A DNA stretch of 64,000 bases from Cryptomeria japonica (lineage: Eukaryota; Streptophyta; Pinopsida; Cupressales; Cupressaceae): positions 914,798,340-914,862,339 of the forward strand of contig NC_081409.1 in assembly GCF_030272615.1 (NCBI RefSeq), written 5' to 3'. The notes under the pieces were generated by a model, which worked only from the letters and a program-made list of their open reading frames with translations, made no database searches and had not been told where the DNA came from. The stretch's first letter is position 1. The number at the start of each line of letters is the position of its first letter. Shown here piece after piece: positions 23,063 to 34,000 of the stretch. The position numbers and the translations under genes were made by a program.

Positions 23063-26000
23063 TTAGTTAGATAGCGCCACAGTGTGGTTTTCGCCATAAG
23101 ACCCTTGATTTGTTCTTATTTTCACATTTTTGCGACTGGAAGGTCCGACGCCCTCACCAAAATATGCCATGTTGTTGAGTTCTATGGTGTATCCTGCTTT
23201 ATGGTCCCTAGGGGGAAGATAATCTCGGATGCCAAGATAGTCAATAATAGCTTCGTCATTTTGAAATGTGTCAAATTGTGCTGGTCCTTCATAATCCCAG
23301 TCAATGAGTTGGGGGTGAACAAGGGGAAGGCCTTTAATGTTTTCGGAGTTTGCAGGGCTAAGAGTGAAGATGTGGTTATATTCAGGTATATTGAGGCAAT
23401 TGTCGAGATCATCGATGGCACTCTCCTCATCAGTTTCGATCGCAAGCGAATCTAAATTATCATCACTAGTAGCGCCTTCTGGGACAGGTGTCCTCATCCT
23501 ATGTGATTTCAACCTAAGACCTTGAAACGAAGACTGTGCGGAATCCTTATGGGTTGTTTCTTGACCAACTCTGAACCTTTTATAAAATTTCTCTTCTTCT
23601 GTGGGTTCATCTGGTTCTCTGAATGTCTCGGTGAGCTCATAGTCACTGGAGGACTTGTCTGAACCCCATTCCCATTCGTTGGAATCAGTGGAATAGTAAT
23701 CCTCTTGTTGAACTTTTGCAATTTTGATTTGTGATGCCCCTTCTGTCCTTTTAGTATGGATCTTGGAAGTCAGAAAGCCAAGTCCCTTTGAGCGTTCTCT
23801 TTTTACAGTTAATTCAGGCTGTAAGGGCTCCATGACACCTTCTTTGCGTAACCCAAGAGGGCTTTTTCCATCATACCCGAATCTTTGCAGAATCTTGAAG
23901 CCTTTGCCATATTTCTCACAGGGTATATTGATCTGATCTTGTGTGTTCTCTTCAATATCTCTGTAAAGCATTTTGTATAAATCTTCTTCTTCTAGTTCGC
24001 CCCATCTTTGAAAGGTAGTAGGATCCCATTTGAGTATCATGATAGAAATTTGCTTGTTAGGATGTGGCCTTCCATATTCTTTTGGAGAGCTCATGACTTG
24101 TCGTAAATACATGGTCTGATTTAAAGTGTATTCTCCCATACCTTTGTCTTGAAATTTGCCTTTAAGTTCACCTTGTTTTGATGTTGAAGGTTTCAATGAC
24201 TCAGGGTCAATGTATGTCGAAGAAGGAACAACCTCACGATTACTGGGAATGATAGTCTCAGTATGTGATCTCAAGTTATTGCAATATATGAACGGATTAG
24301 GATCACCGTTAACTGTTACCTCGACTCCATTATGAGGAAACTTAATGCATTGATGATAGGTCGATGGGACTGCCCTCATTTCATGAATCCAAGGACGTCC
24401 TACCAATATGTTATATGTGAGATCTAGATCTAGGACTTGACAAACCACATCCTTTGTAACTGGCCCAATTCTTAGAGGTAAGGTGACTGTGCCCTTGGAT
24501 GAACGCTCTTCATTGTCATATGCCTTGATGGTAATTTGATTTGTTGAATTCACAGCTTTATCAGAATATCCCAATTGTTTAATGGTGCTCAATGTACAAA
24601 TGTTTAGACCTGCTCCTCTATCTATCAGGACTCGCTTTATTCGATGTTTGTGTATGAAAGCTTCAACATGTAAAGGTGCATTATGTGGCTGACTTACGGA
24701 GGCATCATCGGCTTCTGTGAATGTAAGGGAGTGTGGAATGGAAAGGTATCCCACCATGGCTTGAAACTGGTCCACGTTCAGATCAGTAGGAATGACTGTA
24801 TCTCTCAAGATTTTGTCAAGAATGGCTTTATGAGCGGGGGATATGCGTAAGAGCTCAAGGATGGAGATGAGTGCGGGTGTCTTCCCTAATTGTTCTACAA
24901 GGTCATACTCAGGTTTGGTTGATGAAGGATTGGTATTTTTAGTAGAGGCACCTAGCAACGTAATTTTACCTCGACGAGTTGTAACATGACATTCAGAGGT
25001 AGATTCGGAAGAAGATCCCACACCTCTTAAGACAATCTTGGGTCGCTGAGGAGGATTCTCAGGGTTTTTGTTCTTAATGGTAATAGTAGAGATATGATTG
25101 TCCATCGAGATGTGATTGATAGTTGAATCATAGTTGTAAGGTGCTCTAGTATAGTTGGCCTGATCATCTGTGACTTTGGCTTTTCCCTTGTCATGTTTTG
25201 GGAATGGTTCCTTAAACATCTCATGTTCTTGACTGGATGAGTGTCCCTCAATCTCAATGTCACCTCTATCAATGAGATCTTGCACAATATTCTTCAGTCG
25301 ATGACAATTTCCTATCTTATGACCCTTGCTTTTATGAAATTCATGATACTCATCATCATTCCACCAATTTGGTTTGACCTTTGGTTCATATGGAGGAAAA
25401 TCTGGAACTGTGATCACTTTGTTTGTTACAAGCTTTTTGAAGACTGATTCGAGTGGTTCTCCCAATGGGGTGTACTTCCTTCATGGTCTAGAAGTTGTTT
25501 GAGTATTCACTTGATTGTTTGTAGAACTTGATCCCGAAAAGATGAACTTGGGTCTCACTGTATTGGCATCAACAACACCATCATTAACTGTGTTCTTGTT
25601 TTTATTCCAAAATTTTGGCTTGTCTTTTCCTTTAAAGTCATCTTTGTTTTCCTTGAATATCTTAATGACTCCTTGTTCAATTAAGACCTTTTCTGTTGCT
25701 AAGCCCTTTTCAATAACATCCTTGAAGGTGGACAAACAAGCTTTCCTTAGATCATAGCCAATGTCCTTGTTAACGTTTTGAGTAAACATTTCTACCATTT
25801 GTTTCTGTGGGATTTCACAAGAGCATTTGCTAGCTAAATTTCTCCATCTTTGTAAAAATGACGCAAAAGATTCTCCCTCCTTTTGTTTAGTATTGCATAG
25901 AGTAGTGACTGAGATATCTGTTTCTATATTATAGGAGAAATGCTGAATAAATGCCTCTGCTAAGTCACCCCATGACTTAATACCAGGAGGTAATTGAGAG

Positions 26001-28397
26001 AACCATTCCATAGTGTAGCGTCCTAAAAATTGCGACACTTGCAATTTCGACTGCATTTCGGTCTTCACGATGGCGACGCAACACGCAACCTGAATGGAGA
26101 CCCTGAAACTTGCTCACGACACTGAAAACTGCATTTTTCAAGCACCCTGGCCTGAACCTCCTTGCACCCTGCTGTCCCGGGAGGTGGGACCAGAGCGCCC
26201 AGCGCCCTGGTCCTTAGGACCATGGCGCCCAGTGCCCTGGTCCCTGGGTCCTATTTTGGGCCCGGTCTCCTAAGGGGTCTCGGGTCTTTTTGTTTGCAAT
26301 TTGGAAATTAACTTTCCTGGTCGGCCTAAGGTCGGGAAAATCAGTCTATCAACCCTAAATGACAAGTATATAAACTACATTTTCCTCTTTCATTCGACAT
26401 GATGATGGAAAAGGCGTGGAAATTATACTCAAGCATTCAAGCATTCAAGCATTCCTTCAAGCAATTGATCATTTCAAGTCTCCATTCAAGGCTAAGTGTT
26501 GCATTCAAGTCAAGGATTCAACCATTGAAGAGGAGATCACATACTACATGCTACAACATACAACATCTAAACCTTCGCACATAAGGATACAAACATCCTT
26601 AGAACAAGGTATTAGTACTTGTTTTACATACATTTACATTTACAGCACTTGCTCATTTCTTGGTTAATTCCAAAACCGGGGTTTGACCTAAAGGCAAACC
26701 CCTAATCCCTAACCCCCCAATCGTCTTCGCTTTTCTGTGTGTAGGTTGCAGGTATGCGGCTGAAATTGAAGATCTGGAATCCTTGTGCAGAGACGAACAG
26801 ATCCCCCTTCGTTTCGTGGATTTTTCGGAGGACCATGGCGCCGGGCGCCATCGTCCCGACAACTTTTGCTCAAATTTGCAGGACAGTGCCGTATCGACAT
26901 TTTACTGCTAATTCCAGGTCCGCAGCTTCATACTGTATTCCTATCTCAGTTTATAAGCGAATCTTTATCACTTTCTATGCATGCTTAGCTTAATTCTCCT
27001 ATCAACATTCTTTACGAAAGAGGGTAGCCTTGCTGTCTTAACCCTTGAAACACATTTAGCATCCAATCTTGCATTGCGTGGGATTGGATCTTGTGGGTTT
27101 CAACCCCTCTTTTGAATGTAAAGTCTCTCCCCTAAGTGAAAACCATCGAATCCTAGCGAACCTCCCTTCTCTCTCCTCGAAGTTGGAAGAGGGTTGGATC
27201 ACGATTTTCTGCTTTACACATAGCTTGATCGCCTAAGCTTTGCGGGAACAACCTCATCAAATATGTTTCTTCTGCCGCTACCTCAATGCAAGCTGTGAAA
27301 AATTGTCGTATGTGTGCCTTGGGGTCTCCCTTTCCTCTGTACTTGTCAAATTTTGGCGTCACAAAGTGTGCAGGAAATGGAGGCATTGGGATGCTCTTAT
27401 CAAATGGATAAGGACATATGTCTCTCATAGTGTATGTTGGTTTTGGTGTATTCATGTCCTCCATTTTCTTTTGTAGATCTCTGATTTGTTGCTCCAAAGT
27501 ATTCTTAGGTGGCGATCTATTTCTTGTAGCATACCCCGTGTTTGAGACACCAATTTGAGGAGGAGCTTGCTGCATGTATGGATGATACTGATCGTAGAAA
27601 TGTCCATATGGAGGAGGTCTATATTGATGCGGCATGTAGGGAGCACTTGGCATAGCTTCATGTTGAGGAACCCCATATCTATTTTGTGCATATATACCAT
27701 ATTCTATAGGCATTTCATGTTCTATTGTGTTGCCCCCAAATTTGACATGAGGTTTCCTTATGTCCAAATTTTGAGCATGCCTTTGAATGTCCACTTGTTT
27801 TGATTGATCCATAGCTTGAGCATGTGATTGAGCATATCTATTTGCATAAGGCTTCCATAATGGTCTTCGAAGGTAAGTATCATATGTTTGAGCTTGTGTA
27901 TGTGGGATTTCTGGTTTTTGAAGCAAAGCTGATGGTGTTTCAGGTACCATATGCGGTCCTCTATTTCCTCCACTATTGGGTCTCCTTTGATCCATGTTAG
28001 AGTAAGTTTGTTGCGAGGGTCGGTTTTCCATAAGTTGAGACATGTCAAAGTCATGAGGTATTTTAGCTCCACTTTGTGCCATCATGTGTAGAAAGTACTA
28101 TCTATCCCTTCTCATTATCTCTTCAACCAATCTATTGAAATGAGGATTCATTATGGATTCTTCTACATCTGCTGATTGTATTGAAAAGTTGTCCACATTG
28201 TCATTGTGTGTAGCATTGTTGTTTGTAGTGTCTGCGTTTTCCACATTTGGATTGTTTCTATAAACATCCATGTCAGGTAATGTAGTGTGCTCAAGATTGA
28301 AAAATAAATCATTGTCATACTCATAAGAACTCATGTTTGTGGATTCTTGAGCTTCTTTAGCTATTCTCCTAGATTTTTGAAGGCGGGTTTCAACCAT
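23063..28397 (-). pseudogene. Tat gag-protease, split by a solo LTR and two stops
   Basis: It starts at ATG 28,397 (MVETRLQ..., the usual style of this family). The frame runs through a stop at 28,098 to 27,219, is interrupted by a 1.2-kb solo LTR, and resumes at 26,013; across one copy of the target duplication the frame is continuous. The gag core lies around the insertion (GDQAM then EWFSQLPPG). A TGA at 25,481 follows. Then come a degenerate zinc finger near 25,330 (HKSKGHKIGNC, leading Cys lost), an aspartic protease near 24,350-24,650 (LIDRGAG, where Asp-Ser/Thr-Gly is expected, and YNILVGRPW), and a G-patch-like segment near 23,815-23,920. The frame ends at 23,063, just before an A-rich frameshift into pol. 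Gag would build the particle and protease would process it. Confidence 0.9.
26014..27218 (+). mobile_element. Solo LTR inserted in the Tat gag gene
   Basis: 1,205 bp, starting TGTAGCGTCC and ending GCTTTACA, flanked by a perfect 5-bp duplication CATAG (26,009-26,013 and 27,219-27,223). A TATATAAA box at 26,367-26,374 sets its orientation as plus, opposite to the host element. It holds no ORF of note. A GC-rich duplicated block near 26,195-26,250 repeats 'ggcgcccag(c/t)gccctggtcc'. A solo LTR is what remains after recombination between the two LTRs of a full element. Confidence 0.92.
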
Positions 28398-28883
28398 GAA
28401 CTAGGTGTTTGACCAAGATGTGAGAGACTAGATGAAAAAAAATGGCAAGAGTATGGAAGACCAAGAGTTGTATGGAGTGTAAATGAATCTTGAGGTGTAC
28501 TTGCAATGTCCAAAGTGTAAGACCAAGTATGTAAGTAGTAGAGTAGGTGTGACTTCCAAAGAGATGATTGTTTCTCTTGATGAGGTAAGCTGACCTTGAC
28601 TCTAAGTAAGACCAAATGAGACCCAAAGGTAAGAAACCTTGATGAGGGACCACTTAGCAAAGTGTAGTTGTATGTAGTATGTTGAAAAAGTATGATGAGG
28701 ACAAGCAAGTGACCTTTTTGACTAAAGTTTAGACAAGTATGAATGTAATGAGAGATGTAAAGCAATGATGGACTATATGAGACCCAAAGGTAAGAATGCT
28801 AGATGAAACCTGAAGAGACAACCTAGGAAGCTCAAGTATTCTGAAACGGATTTCCTTTATTTGCTGGACTGTAAAAATTTTCA

Positions 28884-29022
28884 ATTCTGGACACAGACGC
28901 TTCTGTATACTTCACAGACGCGATTCCCAGACATAGCCCCTTCTCTGTTAGACACAGACGCTGCTAAAAACACAGACCCTATTCTGCCCTTCACAGACGC
29001 GGTTAAAACAGACACAAACGCG
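28884..29022 (-). repeat. GCGTCTGTG cluster in the Tat leader (gag-proximal)
   Basis: Five or six copies of the motif, seen as CACAGACGC on the plus strand, spaced about 20-30 bp apart. They read GCGTCTGTG in the direction of gag-pol transcription. Confidence 0.8.
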
Positions 29023-30229
29023 TTTCTGTAAACTTCGTGCAATTTTTCCAATCTGTGAAGTTGTTTTGTTGTGACCAAATCCGATTGTTTTACTGTTTTT
29101 CATGACAAGAGGACACAATGTTGATGAGGACTCACAAAATGTTTGCTAGTGTTTAGACTCCAAAAGTGTGTTGTTTGATGTAAAATGTTTTGCATACACT
29201 CGAAGACACAAAAGACACAATGTTTTGTTGTTTGGTCTTGAATGTTTGAATGTTTAACATAAGACAAGCACAATTCTTATGGCTGGCCAAGACAATAGTT
29301 GTTGATCCCACATAGGGTTTTACCCCCGAGGCTACGCTATTCAGAGCGGATACTTAGATGCTTGACCTCACTGGCTCCACCCTTGGCACTCACTTCTCGG
29401 GTCAGCCAAGCATCACTCCCCATGAAAACTCCCCATGGCGAACTTTGTATCTCTACTAAGAACCGTATGTGTGTGGGCCACTACCAGAGGTCTGACCTCC
29501 TGACTAGAAGGATTTGGGCTTCTAAAACAAAAAGGTGCTAGTAAGGGCATCCGCTCGTGTGGCCATACATGCGACACTTTCAGCTCTGTAAATACAGAAG
29601 GCTCCCAGCCGGTAGGGGTTACGCCCTACAAATGATCAAATAAATTTGATCAAACGGGTTTATGGGGAGACATAGTGTCGATATGAACTAATCAGCACAC
29701 GTTATTCATAGTTTTCACCATGAATACATTTGATTATAGTGGCTTGGAAGAAGATGGATTTTCTTTTGCTACCACTTGGGTCGTTCTCTTCTCACTAGTA
29801 GTCCTAATGACCACACGGAAAGACAGGCCCTCTAAAGATTAAACAAAAAGAGCCTATTGCTCAAGACACAAAAGACAATGGTTCAATTTTAGTGCACCAA
29901 TGGAAGTGTTTGCTAATCTATGAAAACAAGGCACACAAAAAAATTTCAAAACCCTAGCCAAGGCCCTGCAACAAAATTGTTAGTAGTTTGGGTTGTTTCA
30001 AATGATCACCCCTTCCTACAAGCACACAAGTTAGGTAAATTTTAGAAAACCCAAAAGACTTTGTGAAAGAGGGGCCTTCAACAAAAATGTTTTTGCTTCC
30101 AAGACAAGCTGCACGAACTTAGTTAGCTAGATCTGCAAAGGTTAATCCAAAAATAAACCAGATCTGAAACCCTGAGTGCGAAATCCGAAAACCGAATCAA
30201 TGAAAATTTTAAAATTCTGAAACAGTAAA

Positions 30230-30475
30230 AACACAGATGCTACTATACCAGACATAGACGCGTCTGTATGACACAAACGCGGTTCTGTGATGCACAAACA
30301 CGGCCAAAATACCCAGACGCCCTTATCAGACACAGACGCGATCAGAAACAACACAGACGCCCCTGTAAGAAACCTGCAAAACAAAATTTGTCAAAAACGC
30401 AGACGCGATGCCAGATTCCACAGACGCGCCTGAAAATTAGAGACGCGATCCGAAAGTTCACAGACGCGGAAAACC
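30230..30475 (-). repeat. GCGTCTGTG array in the Tat leader (LTR-proximal)
   Basis: About eleven copies of CACAGACGC / CACAAACGC on the plus strand, spaced about 20 bp, starting about 100 bp inside the 5' LTR. This is the largest leader array and matches the array in the antisense intron. Confidence 0.85.
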
Positions 30476-30579
30476 TAAAATGTCGTCGAAAAATGTCCGA
30501 TCTGCAACTTCAAAAACGCAAAATCTGCAACAAAAAGGTTAAATGCAAAGGGACAAGGGTCCCACCAGGCGTGCTAAAA

Positions 30580-31364
30580 TGTTTATGGTGAAAATGGATA
30601 ACAATAACAACAATATTGAAAGGCTAAATGAATCCAACCACAAAAACCCTAGCCTAACAATCAACAAAGATCCACCATAACATATGAAGATTACCTAAGA
30701 CAATGCAAATCACATGAAATCACAAAGATTATACCATCACATGTCCAATAGGGTTTTGATATCCATTCTTCCTATCTCCATTGATCTTGCTTGATATATT
30801 TGCTCTCAGATTTTTATATGCACAAGAGCTCAACAAAGAACGGAATGTGGTTGCAAGTAGGATTGTAGTGTAGCCAAGTCTTCAAGATTAGTCATTAGCA
30901 TGAGTGATTAGGGTTTGACAATGAAGGAAGCATCTCCTTATATAGAAGACACTATAAGAAATGGAGGGATAAGATTGAGAGGTGTAAAAAGAGAGGTCGG
31001 CTAGGATTAGAGGGTAGGTAAAAGAAATACCAAAATAATGAAAGAGGTAGGTAGTGTAGGAATTAAGAGATGAATGACATGTGTCATGTGTAGAAAAAGC
31101 TTAATGAATTAATTATATAAATAAAGATTTATTTAATTAATAGAAGAAGTAGGATAATTAAATAAATAAAATATTTATTTAATTTAGGAAAAGGATAATT
31201 TAAATAAATAAATGTATTTATTTAAATGAGAAATAAGGCTAGAAGAGGATAAATGAATTAATTAAATAAATAAAGATTTATTTAATTAATAGAAGAATTA
31301 GGCTTAGATAATTAAATAAATAAAATATTTATTTAATTAGACTGGACAATTTTAGGTGTCTACA
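30580..31364 (-). repeat. 5' LTR of the Tat element
   Basis: 785 bp, same ends as the left copy. The differences I find lie near 30,761 (a for c), 30,864 (t for c) and 31,115 (t for a). Confidence 0.95.
30938..30944 (-). promoter_or_regulatory. TATA box in the Tat 5' LTR
   Basis: TATATAA on the minus strand, about 360 bp from the inner LTR end, after the AT-rich palindromic U3 part. It is the likely core promoter of the gag-pol transcript. Confidence 0.65.
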
Positions 31365-31369
31365 GTTGG

Positions 31370-32717
31370 AAAGCTAGTTTCGTCTACTTTACAGATTTGT
31401 GGGTTTCACCACCTGGTTTTGTTGCTGGTACATTCTACAACCATTTGAAGTTAGAGGTGTTGGTTTCAGTTCCAAGCTTGTATTTTTTCACCAATTTCTC
31501 CTTTTTTCGTGATTCTAGCGGCATTGGGACGATGTTTTAGAGCTCTTCACAACCATCCATGCACTTTTTCCAAATTTTACTCTGGAGGTACATTTTATTC
31601 ATTTTTTGTGTTCTCACGCTCTGGTGAATTACTTGGACATATGAGCTCGTGGAAACTTCTAGTTTGCATGGAATGACTCATTTTTGGGTGCTCTTCATGT
31701 ATTTCTAGTTTTATGTCTTTTTTGACATTTTGAGCTTTCATTGTAACCACTTATAATTTTATTATCTCATTGAGATAAAGTGCCTCTGTATTGAATATGT
31801 ATTATGGGATCTTGCACTTTTTTTTTGTGCCTTATTGGACTCACAGTATGATATAAAGTGTCGTGGGGGTTTGATGTTTGCCTTTGTTTGCATTCATACC
31901 TTTCTTATGCATGTGGGCCTTGGTTTGCACACCCTTTGTATGTGCTTATACTTTCATGTTTGCATGATTAGATGTTCTTGGTTCTTCTTCATGCACTACG
32001 TTATGGCTTTCAGATTCAGTGTACCTGTCATACCTCTCCCTTGTCAGCATTATGGGGGGGTTTCTACTGTTGGTGCTAATGCTTCCTTGGTTTCGCGTTG
32101 GAGTGAGCTATGTATTTAGTATTTGTTCCTATGTACTAGGTGGATGTAGTGGCTGGTTACCCATGCATTTCGATGAGATGGAATACTTACCATATGGATA
32201 CTCTTGCATTCCTATTTCTGGAGGTGACCTTCCATTTTTTTATTTGATCAATTCTTCGGACTATTGGTACCTGTGCCATTTGTATCTTCAAGTTCCAGAT
32301 GTTTTTCCTGTGTTTTCCATCTGATTTAGATTCGAGTAGTGTCATTGAGGGCACTCATGCAGATTCATGTCTTTTTGATCCTGATCATCTTTTGTTTCAA
32401 ATGAGGTTCTTATTTCAGCATCATAGCAGTCATTCGACGAGTGTTTGTAGCCTCTTCATGCTTCAGTGATTCTTCATGCTCATCTTTTGTTCCTATCTTT
32501 TGGAACATTATTGTTTGGAGGCTTCTTAGTCCTTCACTTGAGCTTTCATCTCTTCCTAGAGAGGATTTTTGTTCCCATAGGGTTTTCTCCTTTTCTCCGA
32601 TTTCATTGTACTTGGGGTACCTCATCAGGCCTTGTTGCCGGGACCCATTTTGGATTTCATGCATCTAGTCCTTAGAGTTTCTTTTTAGATTCTCCCTAAC
32701 TTCATCTTAAAGGGGGG
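31370..32717 (+). other. Right internal part of outer element, non-coding
   Basis: Continuation of the outer element after the nested insertion. It is T-rich, open in scattered short frames (for example 31,835-32,119 and 32,019-32,324) but with no recognisable domain, and ends in the polypurine tract AAAGGGGGG at 32,709-32,717. Confidence 0.6.
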
Positions 32718-33071
32718 TGTTAGAGTAAAGGTATTAGTTTACTTAATTAATTAAATCACATTGATTTAATAATTAAGTCACATTTTCTCTATTTTCACTT
32801 AAGTTAAATTTAGGAAGCTAAACTTAGGAATATTAATAATTAATTTATTATTAATTATTAATTGCTTTTAGGGTTTTCCTATTAGGTTCGATCTCCTTTT
32901 ATAAGGATTGATCCCTTTTGTAATTCATAATCTGATTATCGTTTATTGCATTCTTTTGCTCTAGGTTTTCAAAGCAATCTTTGTGTTTTGTGAATCTTCC
33001 ATTGTTGTGACAAGTTATTTGCATATAAGGATTCACTGGATTATGTGAGGTTGTATTCAACAACTTTTACA
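32718..33071 (+). repeat. 3' LTR of outer non-autonomous element
   Basis: 354 bp, TGTTAGAGTAAAGG to CAACTTTTACA, directly after a G-rich polypurine tract. It matches the left LTR apart from a small insertion near 32,804 and scattered substitutions. Confidence 0.9.
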
Positions 33072-33280
33072 ACTCATTACCATATTCATACCAGAAAATG
33101 CACTGACATACTTCACAAGGCATTAAGCTTTGCACCACCTTGTGGTTGATTGTGAATTAACTCTTTGACTATAAGTAGATACACAAACATTCTTGAAGAT
33201 CTTTAGAAAGTAATGAAGAAGGTAGAATATAGTTGGATCATGGCATTGTATATTGAAATATCTCTCAATTTTTTTATAAT

Positions 33281-34000
33281 AAAATATTGTAACTAAACTA
33301 GTACGGCCTAAAATGTTGGAAGCTCATTGTGAAACACTGCAATGTAGTAGTTGTAGAAGCAAAAATATGGTCTGGAATCTTATGGGAGAAGATTCAAATA
33401 GATTAATCACCCAACAATAAAGTACTTGTGATAAACACACATGCAAACTCAAATTATAAACTAAAACACACATGCATGCTATAAAAAACTACTCCATTGC
33501 ACTCTATAACACACATGCATGCTATAAAATATTGTAACTAAATGAGTAAGGCCTAAAATGTTGGAAGCCCATTTTGAAACATTGCAATGTAGTAGTTGTA
33601 GAAGCAAAAATCTAGTTTGAAATCTTATGGGAGAAGATTCAAATAGATTAATCATCCAACAATAAAGTACTTGCGATAGACACACATGTAAACCCAAAAT
33701 CTAAACTAAAACACACATGCATGGTATAAAAAACTACTCCATTGCACTCTATAACACATGTGCATGCTATCAAATATTGTAACTAAATGAGTAAGGCCTA
33801 AAATGTTGGAAGCTCATTGTGAAACATAGCAATGTAGTTGTTGTAAACGCAAAAATATGGTCTGAAATCTTATGGGAGAAGATTCAAATAGATTAATTAT
33901 CCAACAATAAAGTGCTTGTGATAAACACACGTGCAAACCCAAAATCTAAACTAAACACACATGAATGCTATAAAAAACTACTCAATTGCACTCCTATTCC
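33281..34000. repeat. Three-copy tandem repeat, 245-bp unit
   Basis: Units begin at 33,281, 33,526 and 33,771 with AAATATTGTAACTAAA and share TAAAATGTTGGAAGC, GGGAGAAGATTCAAATAGATTAAT (split here only for reading) and ACACACATG. The third unit is slightly shorter. No ORF spans a unit. Confidence 0.9.

Larger units (their letters stand above)
28398..30579 (-). other. 5' leader of the Tat element
   Basis: 2.2 kb between the 5' LTR and gag with no supportable gene. From the LTR inward (right to left) it has the GCGTCTGTG array (30,475-30,230), a 750-bp plain part, a GC-richer block (29,660-29,290), a smaller GCGTCTGTG cluster (29,022-28,884) and AT-rich sequence. No convincing tRNA primer-binding site is seen next to the LTR; GCCTGGTGGGACCC a few bases in is the nearest candidate. 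A long leader is usual for Tat/Ogre elements. Confidence 0.75.
13874..31364 (-). mobile_element. Tat-lineage Ty3/Gypsy retrotransposon with antisense PMD gene
   Basis: The 785-bp LTRs at 13,874-14,658 and 30,580-31,364 differ at only three positions by eye. The 5-bp target duplication GTTGG (13,869-13,873 and 31,365-31,369) is perfect. On the minus strand the order is 5' LTR, 2.2-kb leader, gag, protease, RT, RNase H, a second archaeal-type RNase H, integrase without chromodomain, about 1.7 kb non-coding DNA, an antisense gene, polypurine tract and 3' LTR. The second RNase H and the extra antisense gene are established traits of the Tat/Ogre group. Coding parts carry many stops and a solo LTR, so the copy is non-functional although its insertion is recent. 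Confidence 0.93.
12551..33071 (+). mobile_element. Non-autonomous LTR retrotransposon, split by a nested Tat element
   Basis: Left LTR (12,551-12,897) and right LTR (32,718-33,071) are near copies with TGTTAG...TTTACA ends. A primer-binding site follows the left LTR and a G-rich polypurine tract precedes the right one. Flanking 5-mers ATTCA and ACTCA agree at four of five bases. Removing the nested insertion and one copy of its target duplication leaves an element of about 3.0 kb with 2.3 kb of internal DNA, in which I see no gag, protease, RT or integrase. It must have depended on proteins from another element. The right LTR has a small insertion relative to the left ('aagttaaatttagg' near 32,804), so the element is older than its guest. 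Confidence 0.85.

Noticed and set aside
30555..30579. tRNA primer-binding site next to the Tat 5' LTR
   Set aside because: The sequence next to the LTR on the minus strand (GCACGCCTGGTGGGACCC) resembles no tRNA end that I can assign with confidence.
31835..32324. Overlapping small hydrophobic ORFs in the outer element
   Set aside because: They overlap in two frames, have no conserved motif and lie in T-rich DNA, which gives hydrophobic translations by composition.
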